From Chloroflexi bacterium HGW-Chloroflexi-6 (GTDB taxonomy: Bacteria; Chloroflexota; Anaerolineae; Anaerolineales; Villigracilaceae): 64,000 nucleotides of DNA. This document shows positions 37,501-46,379 of the stretch, one piece after another. The stretch lies in the NCBI GenBank assembly GCA_002840685.1, contig PHBU01000007.1, positions 124,001-188,000 of the forward strand. The letters run 5' to 3'. A model generated the notes under the pieces. It was given only the letters and a program-made list of their open reading frames with translations, was not told the DNA's origin and did no database searches. Each line of letters starts with the position of its first letter. Position 1 is the first letter of the stretch. Both the position numbers and the translations under genes were made by a program.

Positions 37501-39220
37501 AGCTTTGCGGGATCGGCTTGAGCAGGTTGGTTTCCGCGCCGACCATGACCTCGGTTGCGACGACGATCTCCTCGCGGATGGCGTCAATCGGCGGGTTGGT
37601 GACCTGCGCGAACAACTGTCTGAAATAACTGTAGAGCAGTTTGGGTTTGTCGGATAAGACCGCCAAAGCGGCATCGTTGCCCATTGAGCCGACCGGTTCG
37701 ATGGCGTTTTGCGCCATGGGGGTTAGGACGACCCGCAGATCTTCTTCGGTGTACCCGAAAATTTGCTGATGCTGGAAGGTTGATTTGTGATCGGCGGCGG
37801 TCAGCCATTCGGGGCGGGCCGGCGGCAGATCGGAGAGCGAAACCTGGTATTTGTCGAGCCAGTCGCGGTACGGGTAGGTGTGCGCCATCTGGCGTTTGAG
37901 TTCATCATCGCTGATGATGCGTCCCTGGCGGGTATCCACCAGCAGCATTTTGCCCGGTTCCAGGCGCCCCTTGTAGGCCACATTTTCGGGCGGGATGTCC
38001 AGCACCCCGACCTCGGAGGCCATCACGATCTTATCGTCGGTTGTAACGTAGTAGCGCGCCGGACGCAGTCCATTGCGGTCGAGCAGTGCTCCTACCTGGA
38101 AGCCGTCGCAAAAGCCCATCGCCGCCGGGCCATCCCAGGGTTCCATTAAATTGGCGTGATACTCGTAAAAGGCGCGTTTGTCGTCGGGCATCGTTTCATG
38201 ATGCGACCAGGGTTCGGGGATCATCATCAGCATGACGTGCGGCAGCGAGCGCCCGGCCATCACCAGGAATTCGAGCACGTTGTCGAACATGGCCGTATCA
38301 CTGCCGTCCTGCCCGATGATCGGGATGACTTTTTTGATGTCGGCGTCGAACAACTCGGACTCGAACATGTTTTCCTGGGCGCGGAACCAGTTGACGTTGC
38401 CGCGCAGGGTGTTGATCTCGCCGTTATGGATGACATAGCGGTAGGGATGGGCCCGTTCCCAGCTTGGGAAGGTGTTGGTGCTGAAGCGCGAATGGACCAG
38501 CGCGATGGCGCTTTCCATATCCGGGTCGCTCAGGTCGGGGAAGTAATTTTCGACCTGGTCTGAAACCAGCATGCCCTTGTAAACCAGGGTTTTATAAGAA
38601 AGGCTGGGGATGTAGAAGTATTCGCCGCCTTCGAATCGCCCGCCGTAACGGATCTCATTCTCGGCGCGCTTGCGGATGACGTATAGTTTGCGCTCGAAGG
38701 CCATGTCGTCGCTGATCGACGGGTTGCGCTCGATCAGCACCAGACGCATTTTTGGTTCGGAGCGTTTGGCCGATTCGCCCAGTTCGAAGTTCTTGGTTGG
38801 CACTGTCCGCCAGCCGATGACGCGCTGGCCCTCGGCTTCGATCAGCTTCTCGAAATGTAAGCGGATCGCCCGGCGGTGGATCTCGTTGCGCGGCAGGTAA
38901 ACCATCCCCACGCCGTACTGCCCCGGGGCGGGCAGGGTAAAACCTTTGAGTTCGGCAATTTTCTGCAAAAACTTGTGCGGGGTCTGGATCAAAATCCCTG
39001 CGCCATCCCCCGTGTTGGCTTCCGAACCGCGCGCGCCGCGGTGGGTTACATTCTTGAGCACGGTCAGTCCGTCGCGAACAACCTCGTGCGATTTACGGCC
39101 TTTGATATCGGCCACAAAACCGACCCCGCAGGCATCGTGTTCGAAGCGCGGGTCATATAAGCCTTGTTTGGGGGGCAGACCAGTTCGATGTCGCTGGCCA
39201 TCTCCTTCCGATTTGTTCAT
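34586..39220 (-). CDS. gltB: Glutamate synthase large subunit
   Basis: 1544 residues from the ATG at 39220, with AAGGAG 9 nt upstream. It makes two glutamates from glutamine and 2-oxoglutarate. Order of domains: class II glutamine amidotransferase (HDACGVGFV gives the likely nucleophile cysteine after processing), central domain, FMN-binding synthase barrel with [3Fe-4S] cysteines in [19 protein letters not shown], and the C-terminal GXGXG beta-helix ([20 protein letters not shown] is within it). Length is normal. Its product feeds both the lysine/arginine ligases and transaminations encoded next door. Confidence 0.97.
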   Translation of the reverse strand: MNKSEGDGQRHRTGLPPKQGLYDPRFEHDACGVGFVADIKGRKSHEVVRDGLTVLKNVTHRGARGSEANTGDGAGILIQTPHKFLQKIAELKGFTLPAPGQYGVGMVYLPRNEIHRRAIRLHFEKLIEAEGQRVIGWRTVPTKNFELGESAKRSEPKMRLVLIERNPSISDDMAFERKLYVIRKRAENEIRYGGRFEGGEYFYIPSLSYKTLVYKGMLVSDQVENYFPDLSDPDMESAIALVHSRFSTNTFPSWERAHPYRYVIHNGEINTLRGNVNWFRAQENMFESELFDADIKKVIPIIGQDGSDTAMFDNVLEFLVMAGRSLPHVMLMMIPEPWSHHETMPDDKRAFYEYHANLMEPWDGPAAMGFCDGFQVGALLDRNGLRPARYYVTTDDKIVMASEVGVLDIPPENVAYKGRLEPGKMLLVDTRQGRIISDDELKRQMAHTYPYRDWLDKYQVSLSDLPPARPEWLTAADHKSTFQHQQIFGYTEEDLRVVLTPMAQNAIEPVGSMGNDAALAVLSDKPKLLYSYFRQLFAQVTNPPIDAIREEIVVATEVMVGAETNLLKPIPQSCHQIRLDYPILTNEELAQLRHSKIPGFMSACLPILFRAGSGGAGLERALDELFAAADAAIVRGVNLLVLSDRGVDREHAPIPALLAVAGLHHHLVRQGTRTQVGLIIESGEPREVHHFAALIGYGATVINPYLAYEAIDDLIAQNILTGISREKAAQNYVKAAIKGVVKTMSKMGISTIQSYCGAQIFEALGVHQSVIDKYFTWTPSRIGGIDLDIIAQEAGMRHKSGFPDRSVNGHTLPTSGEYQWRSEGEHHMFTPQAVHALQKSTRSNNYGLFKQYSQIINNQTEKLGTLRGLFELKPTREPIVIEEVESVEEICRRFKTGAMSFGSISQEAHEALAIAMNRLGGKSNTGEGGEDSARYTPDENGDSRNSAIKQVASARFGVTSEYLVNAKEIQIKMAQGAKPGEGGQLPGRKVYPWVAKVRHSTPGVGLISPPPHHDIYSIEDLAELIHDLKNANPAARISVKLVSEVGVGTVAAGVAKAHADVVLISGHDGGTGASPVSSIKYAGLPWELGLAETHQTLVLNDLRNRIVVETDGQLKTGRDVVIAALLGAEEFGFATAPLVTLGCVMMRVCHLDTCPTGIATQNPELRKNFDGDPQFVVNFMRFIAQEVREIMAELGFRTIEEMVGRSDRLEVRRAVNHWKAKGLDLSEILYRPDEAEEGRNTCQVKQEHGLEKTLDKRILLDICRPALEKGQPVNVTLPIHNVNRVVGTMLGSEVTRRYGAAGLPEDTIRLHLQGSAGQSFGAFVPSGITLELEGDSNDYVGKGLSGGKIIVYPPHGSTFVAEENIIIGNVALYGATSGQAYIRGVAGERFAVRNSGATAVVEGLGDHGCEYMTGGRVVVLGKTGRNFAAGMSGGIAYVLDEKGQFPENCNKEMVDLDRVESLEELAELQALIDCHVTLTGSELGQRVLKNWKTLAPRFVKVMPKDYKRALLAFQEVEAAGLSGEAAVMAAFEMNKNDVARVSGN

Positions 39221-39277
39221 AGGTGCTTCTCCTTCGGCGAAAAAGAATAAGAGCATAAAAATATAGGTTTGTAAAAT

Positions 39278-39297
39278 AGCCCGGACGCGTCCGGGCT
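39278..39297. terminator. Perfect 20-bp hairpin in the gltB leader
   Basis: AGCCCGGACGCGTCCGGGCT is fully self-complementary, followed by TTTTGC on the plus strand and ATTTTAC on the minus strand. It lies 57 bp upstream of the gltB start. It may be an attenuator or terminator in the leader, or a terminator for rightward transcripts. Confidence 0.55.
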
Positions 39298-39682
39298 TTT
39301 GCTTGAGCGCAACAAATATTCAAACAAGATGGTATGACGTCTGGTTTTGGTGATAACCAGCGCCCCCGGGTTATCTGGCCAATTCCAATGGGTAAAATTG
39401 GCCTATTATATCGAGATTCGCGGCCGAAACAAGCATTTTTTATGCCCCAAATGGGTACTTTTACGAAAAATTTACCTTTGGCCGATTGTTATATGGGATC
39501 TACATGACCACAATCTTGCGCTTTATTGCTTTTTAAAAATGCGCAAGATTGCGCTCAGGATGGGTATAATCAATTTGTTGCGGATAATCTTAACTTTCCC
39601 AGGTAAACCTGATTTGTCCCGAGCGGAGCCGCGCGCAGTTGCGCAGCACAGCTGAAGGGCATTAATCATTCCACCCCGCCCA
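39298..39682. other. Intergenic region between gltB and the kinase operon
   Basis: About 385 bp without a gene. It contains a stem CTGGTTttggtgatAACCAG (39341-39360), a second stem CAATCTTGCGC (39511-39521) / GCGCAAGATTG (39541-39551) and a TATAAT (39565-39570) with a TGGG extension, a likely promoter element for the rightward operon. No good -35 is seen. Confidence 0.45.
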
Positions 39683-42112
39683 ATGAGCCTGCCCACCAGT
39701 TACCAGCAAGCCTCCACCAAAACCGCCAATGACCTGCGCACGGTTGCCCATTCGCAGGAAATTCGGGCGCTTTCGCGCTTATCGCTGCCTGAGATCGACG
39801 CAGTGGTTGACCTGACCGCCCAGATCGTCCCGGCGGGCAACGTTCCGGGCATGATCTTAAGCGGGCTGGCGCGCATTCCCGCCCAGCGCCTGCCTGTCCA
39901 CACCATGCACCAGCATATCAACATCCTGTTCAAGGGCGTTGAGCAGATCCTCGACCGCGCCGCTTACGGCGCGTTTTTTGCAGGCCCGGCGGCGGTCATT
40001 TGGGGCTACCAGAACCTGCTCAAGCTGGCGGGCAAAGACCCCGAATCATCTTTCCCTGAAGGCGCCTGGCAGTTTTACGTTGATTATGCTCTGCGTGAAG
40101 ACACCGCCCGCCATATTACCGAAACGCACGGCTTCGATACCCTGCTCGAACAGCATGATATCTACCTGAGCGAACAAGACCGGATCACCGCCTGGGTCAT
40201 GGCAGCGGTTTCCAGCCTGCATCAGTATGAAGCTCTGCTCGAGATCGAGTGGCGTGAGCGGGTTGCCACAAAACTCTTGCGCGAGTTGACCACCTCCCGG
40301 CCCGATGCGGCTCGCTATGCCCGCCTGTACCGCGAGTGGGAGATCCAACGCCCTTACCGGCGCGATGCCGAGGCCGCTCGCTATGATTACCCGGAGTATC
40401 GCCATCTGAAATTTGATCAATTTCTGGCCGAGCCATTGCGCGCCCTGCCCGAAGGTTTGCATGCCGAGTGGCGCAGCCGCCTCGAAAAGGCCGCAGCCAG
40501 CGACTTGCCCGCCTACCAGCGCCAGATGTCGATCCTGTCCTATCTTGACCCCGGTCCGTATGGCGAGGCGCGCACTTCTTTTCATATCTCTGATGCCCAG
40601 GTTGGGCTGGTCTACCGCGGAGAATATCACCTGATGCCTGTTTGTGCGCCGGGCACATCCAACCTGCTTGACGCTGAAACTGCCCGTGAGCAGGTTGCGG
40701 CCTTGCTGGCCCGCGAACCGGGCACGCCTGCCAATCTGATGCCTTTTGCACGCATGCGCCGCGCTGCCTGGCCTGTCTTGCGCCGCAAACTCAGCCCGGC
40801 TCTGCTCAGCAATTTGCAAGCCCTGAACTTTGCCCCGATTCTGCTCAATTTTGACTCCCGTTCGCAGCGCCTGTCGCTGACGGATTTGCGCCAGGCCGAG
40901 CGCGGGGTCGGCAGCCACGCCCTGACCGTTTTCCAGACGGGCAAAACCTTTGTGTTTGACCAATCTCACATCTTTTTTGATGGGATTTTGGGCGCGGCCC
41001 TGGCCGAGATCCTGACCAACGAGGCTTTATCGTGGGCGGTTTATCTCAGCACACTCCCCGAAGTCCGGCCCGCCGCTCAAGCGGTCTTTACCACCCTGAA
41101 TCTCTCGCCTGCAGCCTCAGATCTTGACCTGTGCACCAAACAGCCGCGCGTGACGGTTGAGTCTGGCGTGGAGACTGAGCGCATTTTGCTTAAGCCCTGC
41201 GCCACGTTGCGCCGTTTGTTCAAGCAGCGCAACAGCCAGTTGCAGTTGACGGTCAATGATCTGTTGGTGCTGTACCGCGCCATCCACGCCGCCCATTACC
41301 AACCCTCAGCCGGACTCGTTTCGGAGTTGGAGAGTTTTGCCAGCCAGGGACGGGAACAGCGCGCCTTGGCCGATTCGCTCCGTAAAAACCTGGACGATTC
41401 ATGCGCTGTCAACCCCTCCATGCTGATCCCGATGGATGCCAGCCGCCACTCGCCGCGCGAACGGCTTTATCCGCTTTGTATTGAGATCCCCCTGGCCGAA
41501 CTCGATCTGCTCGGCCTGCACCAGCGTGTTTTGCAAGCCCTGCGCGATTATGAAAACACCTCCGGCGACCGCGCCCAGGCGTATGCCGAATTTGACCAGC
41601 TTCAGCGTACCTACCTGGCGAGTCTGGCCGGATTTGGTATCATTCTTAATAAATGGAAAGAGATCGCTGTCCAGGGTCAGAGCGCCAGCGTTGGTGCAAT
41701 CAAAATGCTGGCGCACATGCCTGTGCCCTTGCAGCGTTTGCTCGACAAAGTGCCCGAGCGTTTCGAAGTGCTCAACAACCTGCTCAAGGGCCGCGAGGTT
41801 TTCTCGAATGTCGGTGCGGTCATCCCGACCAGCACCCTGACCCGTTTTGTTACCGCCAAGGATGATAACGAACAGAAACAACTGGCCTGGGGCATTCTGA
41901 CCGACGCGCGCGGCTTCATGCGGATCAGCCTGCGCGATTTCCGTCCGCATGTGGCCGCCCTGCATACCTTTGGCCGCTCTGACCTGGCCCGCCAGGTTGC
42001 CCAGAACTACCTTGATTCTTATGCCGATGGTTTTAATGCCTACATCCGAGATTTGCAGCGCATCACCATCGCCAGCCGCCGAACCCGTTTTATTAAGAGA
42101 GCCTCGCCATGA
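39683..42112 (+). CDS. Large uncharacterised protein with HxxxDG acyltransferase-like motif
   Basis: 809 residues, no signal peptide. The middle carries FDQSHIFFDGILGAALAEIL (~residues 426-445), an HxxxDG motif like that of CoA-dependent acyltransferases, condensation domains and wax-ester synthases. About 95 residues later LTVNDLLVLYRAIHAAH resembles the VND segment of wax-ester synthase/PapA-type enzymes. The N-terminal ~300 residues match nothing I recognise. The stop overlaps the first kinase start by 4 nt, so it is co-translated with two kinases. It could be a lipid-modifying enzyme or a kinase substrate; that is inference. No clear Shine-Dalgarno is seen. Confidence 0.65.
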   Translation: MSLPTSYQQASTKTANDLRTVAHSQEIRALSRLSLPEIDAVVDLTAQIVPAGNVPGMILSGLARIPAQRLPVHTMHQHINILFKGVEQILDRAAYGAFFAGPAAVIWGYQNLLKLAGKDPESSFPEGAWQFYVDYALREDTARHITETHGFDTLLEQHDIYLSEQDRITAWVMAAVSSLHQYEALLEIEWRERVATKLLRELTTSRPDAARYARLYREWEIQRPYRRDAEAARYDYPEYRHLKFDQFLAEPLRALPEGLHAEWRSRLEKAAASDLPAYQRQMSILSYLDPGPYGEARTSFHISDAQVGLVYRGEYHLMPVCAPGTSNLLDAETAREQVAALLAREPGTPANLMPFARMRRAAWPVLRRKLSPALLSNLQALNFAPILLNFDSRSQRLSLTDLRQAERGVGSHALTVFQTGKTFVFDQSHIFFDGILGAALAEILTNEALSWAVYLSTLPEVRPAAQAVFTTLNLSPAASDLDLCTKQPRVTVESGVETERILLKPCATLRRLFKQRNSQLQLTVNDLLVLYRAIHAAHYQPSAGLVSELESFASQGREQRALADSLRKNLDDSCAVNPSMLIPMDASRHSPRERLYPLCIEIPLAELDLLGLHQRVLQALRDYENTSGDRAQAYAEFDQLQRTYLASLAGFGIILNKWKEIAVQGQSASVGAIKMLAHMPVPLQRLLDKVPERFEVLNNLLKGREVFSNVGAVIPTSTLTRFVTAKDDNEQKQLAWGILTDARGFMRISLRDFRPHVAALHTFGRSDLARQVAQNYLDSYADGFNAYIRDLQRITIASRRTRFIKRASP

Positions 42113-43836
42113 CCACTGACCCATTGATCGGACGCCAACTGGCAAACTTCCTCCTCGAGCGTGTCCTCGGGCGCGGCGGCATGGCCCAGGTTTATTATGG
42201 ACAGGATATCAAGCTCCAACGTCCGGTAGCGATCAAGGTCATCGATGCCCGTTATCGCGACAAACCGGTCTATGCCCAGCGTTTTGTCAAAGAAGCCCGT
42301 TCCGTGGCTCGCTGGCGGCATGAGAACATCATCCAGATCTACTATGCCGATGATCAGGATGGCTTGTATTTTTATGCGATGGAATACATTGACGGGCAAG
42401 ATCTGGCCAGCATCCTGGCGGGCTATGCGGCCCAGGGTGAGTTGATGCCCTCGGATGATGTTCTGCGGATTGGCCGCGCCATTGCCAGCGCGCTGGATTA
42501 TGCCCACAAACATGGTGTCATTCATCGTGATGTCAAACCCTCCAATGTGATGGTTTCCAACGATGGGCGGATCGTGCTGGGCGACTTCGGCCTGGCGCTG
42601 GATATGCAGGAAGGCTCCAGTGGCGAGGCCTTTGGCACGCCCCATTACATCTCCCCGGAGCAGGCTCGCCGTTCCTCGGACGTTGTCCCACAGTCGGATT
42701 TGTACTCGCTTGGCGTGATCCTGTTTGAGATGCTGACCGGGGTTGTGCCTTTTGACGATCCATCGCCGACCAGTGTTGCTTTGCAGCACATCACCCAGCC
42801 ACCGCCCTCGCCGCGCGAATTAAACCCGCAATTGGGTGAGGCGGTCGAAGCGGTTTTGTTGAAAGCCATCAGCAAGATGCCGCAGGATCGTTACCAGAGC
42901 GGCGCAGCGTTGATGGATGCCCTCGAAAATGCGCTCACCCTGAACGTTCCACCCACAGAAGCGCAGGATATCCTGCCCCTGCCGGCCATGCCCGCCGGGG
43001 TGATCACCGGCCAGCTGCCAACCGTTGCCCAGCGCCCGGATGTCTCTCCGCCTCCTGCAACGGCGACCCAGCCCCCGGCTGAGTCCGCTCCGAGGCCGAA
43101 GCGCGGTAACGGGCTGCTCGCCTCGGTTGTACTATTTTTGTTCTTATCCCTGATCGCTTTCTTCTGGATTTTTGCTGACCTGTCCCCGTTTTCGGTCCCG
43201 CTTGTCCCGCTTCCATCCGCCACTCTGACTGTGACCCCTGCTGAAGCTTTTTCAACCGACTTGCCGCCTTTGGCTGTGACTGAAACGGAAACGATCTTGC
43301 CCAGTGCAACGTTTACCCAATTGCCGCCCAGCGTAACTCCGACTGCAACTCTCACGGCAACCCGAACCCCATCTGCGACACCCAGCCTGCAGCCCACCGA
43401 AAGCGCCACCCCCTCCTCGGGGGTGGCTACACCCAAATATTTCAATGGGCAGCGGATATTGATGTTCTATGACGCTACGGGTTTTTACATCTATAACGCT
43501 TCGGCCAATAACCGTTCGATTTCGCAGTTCAAGTTTGAGCGCCTGGATGTGAACGATAAGGTTTTGAATAGTTTTGGCGGCTGGGAGTGGGAGACCATTT
43601 ACGGCATCCTGCACCCGGGGCGCTGTATGCGCCTCGAGATACAGAAAAGCCAGGTTTACCTGCGCCCGGCGGAGTGCGGTCCCCGCTTTTCGGCCAGCTT
43701 TACCTACGGAAGTGAAGATCAACGTGTTTTCTGGACAGTTAACCCCGCTAGCGAGGAATTCCGCGTGTTGTGGCAGGGTGAAGAAGTGGGTCGCTGCCAA
43801 ATTGCCGCCGGTTCCTGCGAGGTTTACATTCCATGA
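42109..43836 (+). CDS. Membrane Ser/Thr protein kinase with extracellular domain
   Basis: 575 residues. An intracellular PknB-type kinase domain spans ~10-275: glycine loop VLGRGGMAQVYYG, lysine in VAIKVID, catalytic IHRDVKPSNVMV, DFGLAL and activation-segment GTPHYISPEQAR. A Pro-rich linker and a transmembrane helix follow (~338-358, VVLFLFLSLIAFFWIF). Outside is a Ser/Thr/Pro-rich stalk (~360-440) and a ~135-residue globular domain with CMRLE...AECGP and RCQIAAGSCEV cysteines. It overlaps both neighbours by 4 nt. All catalytic residues are present. Confidence 0.92.
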   Translation: MTTDPLIGRQLANFLLERVLGRGGMAQVYYGQDIKLQRPVAIKVIDARYRDKPVYAQRFVKEARSVARWRHENIIQIYYADDQDGLYFYAMEYIDGQDLASILAGYAAQGELMPSDDVLRIGRAIASALDYAHKHGVIHRDVKPSNVMVSNDGRIVLGDFGLALDMQEGSSGEAFGTPHYISPEQARRSSDVVPQSDLYSLGVILFEMLTGVVPFDDPSPTSVALQHITQPPPSPRELNPQLGEAVEAVLLKAISKMPQDRYQSGAALMDALENALTLNVPPTEAQDILPLPAMPAGVITGQLPTVAQRPDVSPPPATATQPPAESAPRPKRGNGLLASVVLFLFLSLIAFFWIFADLSPFSVPLVPLPSATLTVTPAEAFSTDLPPLAVTETETILPSATFTQLPPSVTPTATLTATRTPSATPSLQPTESATPSSGVATPKYFNGQRILMFYDATGFYIYNASANNRSISQFKFERLDVNDKVLNSFGGWEWETIYGILHPGRCMRLEIQKSQVYLRPAECGPRFSASFTYGSEDQRVFWTVNPASEEFRVLWQGEEVGRCQIAAGSCEVYIP

Positions 43837-44900
43837 GTGACGATGGCTTGATTGGCGCGTATCTTGGTGAATACCAGCTCGAGTCTGTGGTCGGGCAGGG
43901 CGGCATGGCGCGGGTTTACCGCGGGCTTGATTCGCAATCCAGGCGGATGGCGGCGATCAAGGTTATCGATGCCTCCTTTCAAGATGATCTCGATTATCGC
44001 GCCCGTTTTGAGCGCGAGGCCCAGGCCATTTCGCGCCTGCATCACCCCAACATTGTCAAGTTGTATCGTTACGGTGAGATCAATGGCGTTATTTATATTG
44101 CCATGCAATATGTGGCTGGCGCAGACCTGGCCTCGGTCATGGATGCCTGTCACTCAGGCGGCAACTGGCTCAACCTGGCGGATGTCTGTCACCTGACGAC
44201 TCAGGTTGCTTCGGCGCTGGATTATGCCCATGCCCAGCGAGTCATCCATCGCGACGTGAAACCATCCAATATCTTGATCAGCCGTGAGGGACAGGCGGTG
44301 CTGACCGATTTTGGCCTGGCCCTGCTGACCGAAGTCGGGACGCGTGGCGAGGTCTTCGGCACGCCCTACTACATTTCGCCCGAACAGGCCATTTCCTCGG
44401 CCGGGGCTGTGCCGCAGAGCGACCAGTATTCGCTGGCGATCATCATTTATCAGATGCTGACGGGTATCCTGCCGTTCAATGCCGGCAACCCGATGGATAC
44501 GGCCATTATGCACATCACCCAGCCCCCGGATGCCCCCTCGAAAATGCGCCCGGCCCTCCCGGCCGAGGTGGATGCTGTACTCTTGAAGGCGCTCGAAAAA
44601 AAGCCGGATGAGCGTTTTGCCAACTGTCTCGAAATGGCCGCCGCGCTGGAACTGGCTTGCAAAAACTCCGCGCTTTACCAGCCGGATGGCGCGCCGTTGT
44701 TGTCCGAGACTGTTGAAAAAGCCATGCCTCTGCTGCCGACTCTGCCCGTGCCAGGCCGCAAAGTGGACGAGAAAGCCTCCCGCGCGCGAACGCATGCCTC
44801 GAAAGCGACGGCCCTCTCCTGGCGGCGGGTTTGGGCGCTGGTGCTGATCGTCTTGCTGGCCCTGCTGGCTTTCTTCGCCTGGCTGACGCTTCTTTCCTGA
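43833..44900 (+). CDS. Membrane-anchored Ser/Thr protein kinase, short
   Basis: 355 residues, paralogue of the preceding kinase. Motifs: VVGQGGMARVYRG, MAAIKVIDA, VIHRDVKPSNILI, TDFGLAL, GTPYYISPEQA. The C-terminus is a single membrane helix (~333-353, ALVLIVLLALLAFFAWL) with no extracellular domain. Its start overlaps the previous stop by 4 nt. A pair with one sensor-type kinase and one domain-less kinase could heterodimerise or cross-phosphorylate; this is inferred. Confidence 0.92.
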   Translation: MSDDGLIGAYLGEYQLESVVGQGGMARVYRGLDSQSRRMAAIKVIDASFQDDLDYRARFEREAQAISRLHHPNIVKLYRYGEINGVIYIAMQYVAGADLASVMDACHSGGNWLNLADVCHLTTQVASALDYAHAQRVIHRDVKPSNILISREGQAVLTDFGLALLTEVGTRGEVFGTPYYISPEQAISSAGAVPQSDQYSLAIIIYQMLTGILPFNAGNPMDTAIMHITQPPDAPSKMRPALPAEVDAVLLKALEKKPDERFANCLEMAAALELACKNSALYQPDGAPLLSETVEKAMPLLPTLPVPGRKVDEKASRARTHASKATALSWRRVWALVLIVLLALLAFFAWLTLLS

Positions 44901-44917
44901 TTCCGAAAAGAGTAAAT

Positions 44918-44960
44918 AAAATCGCCTTGCTGTCCCGCTCAGAGACAACAAGGCGATTTT
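44918..44960 (+). terminator. Intrinsic terminator of the kinase operon
   Basis: AAAATCGCCTTG pairs with CAAGGCGATTTT (12 bp) around a loop with additional CTGTC/GACAA pairing, followed by TTTTGC. It lies 17 bp after the second kinase stop and may also serve the convergent hemerythrin gene. Confidence 0.8.
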
Positions 44961-44993
44961 GCGTACTAAAAAACGGGTTTGTTTGCCAGAAAC

Positions 44994-45404
44994 TTAAGCT
45001 TTGGTTGAAAAATAATGTTTGGCGTAGCGTTTGTCTGTTCTCCCGATGTGGGAAATGATCCATGTGAAGGCATCGGTCAGGGCGCTGCGAAATGCCGCGT
45101 CATCATAGGTTTCGATCAAAGGCAGTAGATTGTTGAATGATTGCCTGAAATTATCATGGATCTTTTTGTGCTCATCCAACCCTGGAAAAGCGATGCTCTC
45201 CATAAACTGCTCTTCATGCGCGAAATGTTCGTTGACATAGCTGGACAATGTTTCGCTGAAGTAGCGCCGCGCATCATCTTTTTTGCCCTCGCTGATCAGC
45301 GTATGGACTTGATTGAGCATATCCACCAGCTTGATATGTTCGTTGTCTACCGATTCTATCCCTATGCGGAATTCTGCTTCGAAATCAAAAAGTTGTTTGC
45401 TCAT
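44994..45404 (-). CDS. Bacteriohemerythrin
   Basis: 136 residues, single-domain hemerythrin that binds O2 at a di-iron site. Ligands are visible: SVDNEHIKLVD, NEHFAHEEQFM, LDEHKKIHDNF and the C-terminal HIGRTDKRY. AAGGA lies upstream of the ATG. Upstream at 45470-45480 is a TTATGTCATAA palindrome that could be a regulator site. An oxygen carrier or sensor role is likely, in keeping with a micro-oxic or anaerobic lifestyle (inference). Confidence 0.93.
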   Translation of the reverse strand: MSKQLFDFEAEFRIGIESVDNEHIKLVDMLNQVHTLISEGKKDDARRYFSETLSSYVNEHFAHEEQFMESIAFPGLDEHKKIHDNFRQSFNNLLPLIETYDDAAFRSALTDAFTWIISHIGRTDKRYAKHYFSTKA

Positions 45405-45548
45405 TTTTTCATTATCCTTGGCGAAAATATTCTTAAGGATAACGGAAATCGAACCCGGGCAAAAGTGACTTATGTCATAAAATGTTTGCCAGGCGGGTGG
45501 TTTTCAGGGTGTATGCGGCTGATTACGCGCCATAATCGGTAATGCAAA

Positions 45549-46364
45549 TTACCCCTTGATAATATGGGTTAAGAATGCTTCGGGGTTATTCAAAAAATCG
45601 CGCATCAGGCGCACGTGTTCGAGATCGTTGAACCCCACTTTTTTGATTTTGCCGTCTTCGAAGTGAAAAATCTCCGCGCCGGGGTAGGCCATCAGGATCG
45701 GGGAGTGGCTGGCGATGATGAATTGCCCGTTTTGGGCCACCATCTCATGGATGGCGGCGATCAGCCCCAGTTGGCGCAGCGGCGAGAGCGGCGCTTCGGG
45801 CTCATCGAGCAGGTACAGGCCGTCTGGCACAAACCGTGACTGGAACAGGGCCAAAAAACTCTCGCCGTGTGAGCGCGCATCGAGACCTTCCCCATAGCGT
45901 CGGCGCATATCCCCCAGTTGACCGGCGGTGCTCATCCGCGCCAGCGATTTGGCGTATTCGGAGCGATCCTTGTATTCCTGTTCGATTTCCTGCAGGTCAG
46001 TTTCCATCTCGGCCCGCAGCTCGTTTTGGCGCTTGGCGTAGCCAAAGAAATCCTCGGCGCGCAGGAAAAACCCTTTGTGGCTGCGTTTCGTCCAGGCCAG
46101 CCGCAGGTACTTGGCCAGTTCGCGGGCGTGAGACAGGCTTTTATCTGTTTTGACGCTCTCACTGCCGACCGTCACCATTTCGGCGGCGCAGGCGATCGCC
46201 TCGAGCAGGGTCGATTTGCCGGTTCCGTTTTCGCCGACAAAGAAAGTCACCGGCGCCGAAAAGCGCATCTGCTCAAACCCGCGCAGCAGCCGCAGGTTGA
46301 ACGGATGGTGCGCCCGGTTGTTTTCAGGGATTTCGCGCAGGGTGATGGTTTGCAGGTGGGGCAT
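45549..46364 (-). CDS. AAA/ABC-type ATPase (AAA_21-like)
   Basis: 271 residues with Walker A FFVGENGTGKSTLLEAIA (~residue 42), ABC-signature-like SHGESFLALF (~165), Walker B GLYLLDEPEAPLSPLRQ (~182) and the switch histidine in FIIASHSPILMAYPG. No transmembrane partner is adjacent. It resembles stand-alone ATPases of the OLD/AbcEDCBA type that act on nucleic acids or in toxin systems, but the specific role is unknown. The last ~40 residues (GFNDLEHVRLMRDFLNNP) are shared by many homologues I recall as 'AAA family ATPase'. Confidence 0.82.
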   Translation of the reverse strand: MPHLQTITLREIPENNRAHHPFNLRLLRGFEQMRFSAPVTFFVGENGTGKSTLLEAIACAAEMVTVGSESVKTDKSLSHARELAKYLRLAWTKRSHKGFFLRAEDFFGYAKRQNELRAEMETDLQEIEQEYKDRSEYAKSLARMSTAGQLGDMRRRYGEGLDARSHGESFLALFQSRFVPDGLYLLDEPEAPLSPLRQLGLIAAIHEMVAQNGQFIIASHSPILMAYPGAEIFHFEDGKIKKVGFNDLEHVRLMRDFLNNPEAFLTHIIKG

Positions 46365-46379
46365 GGAAAATGGTTTTCT

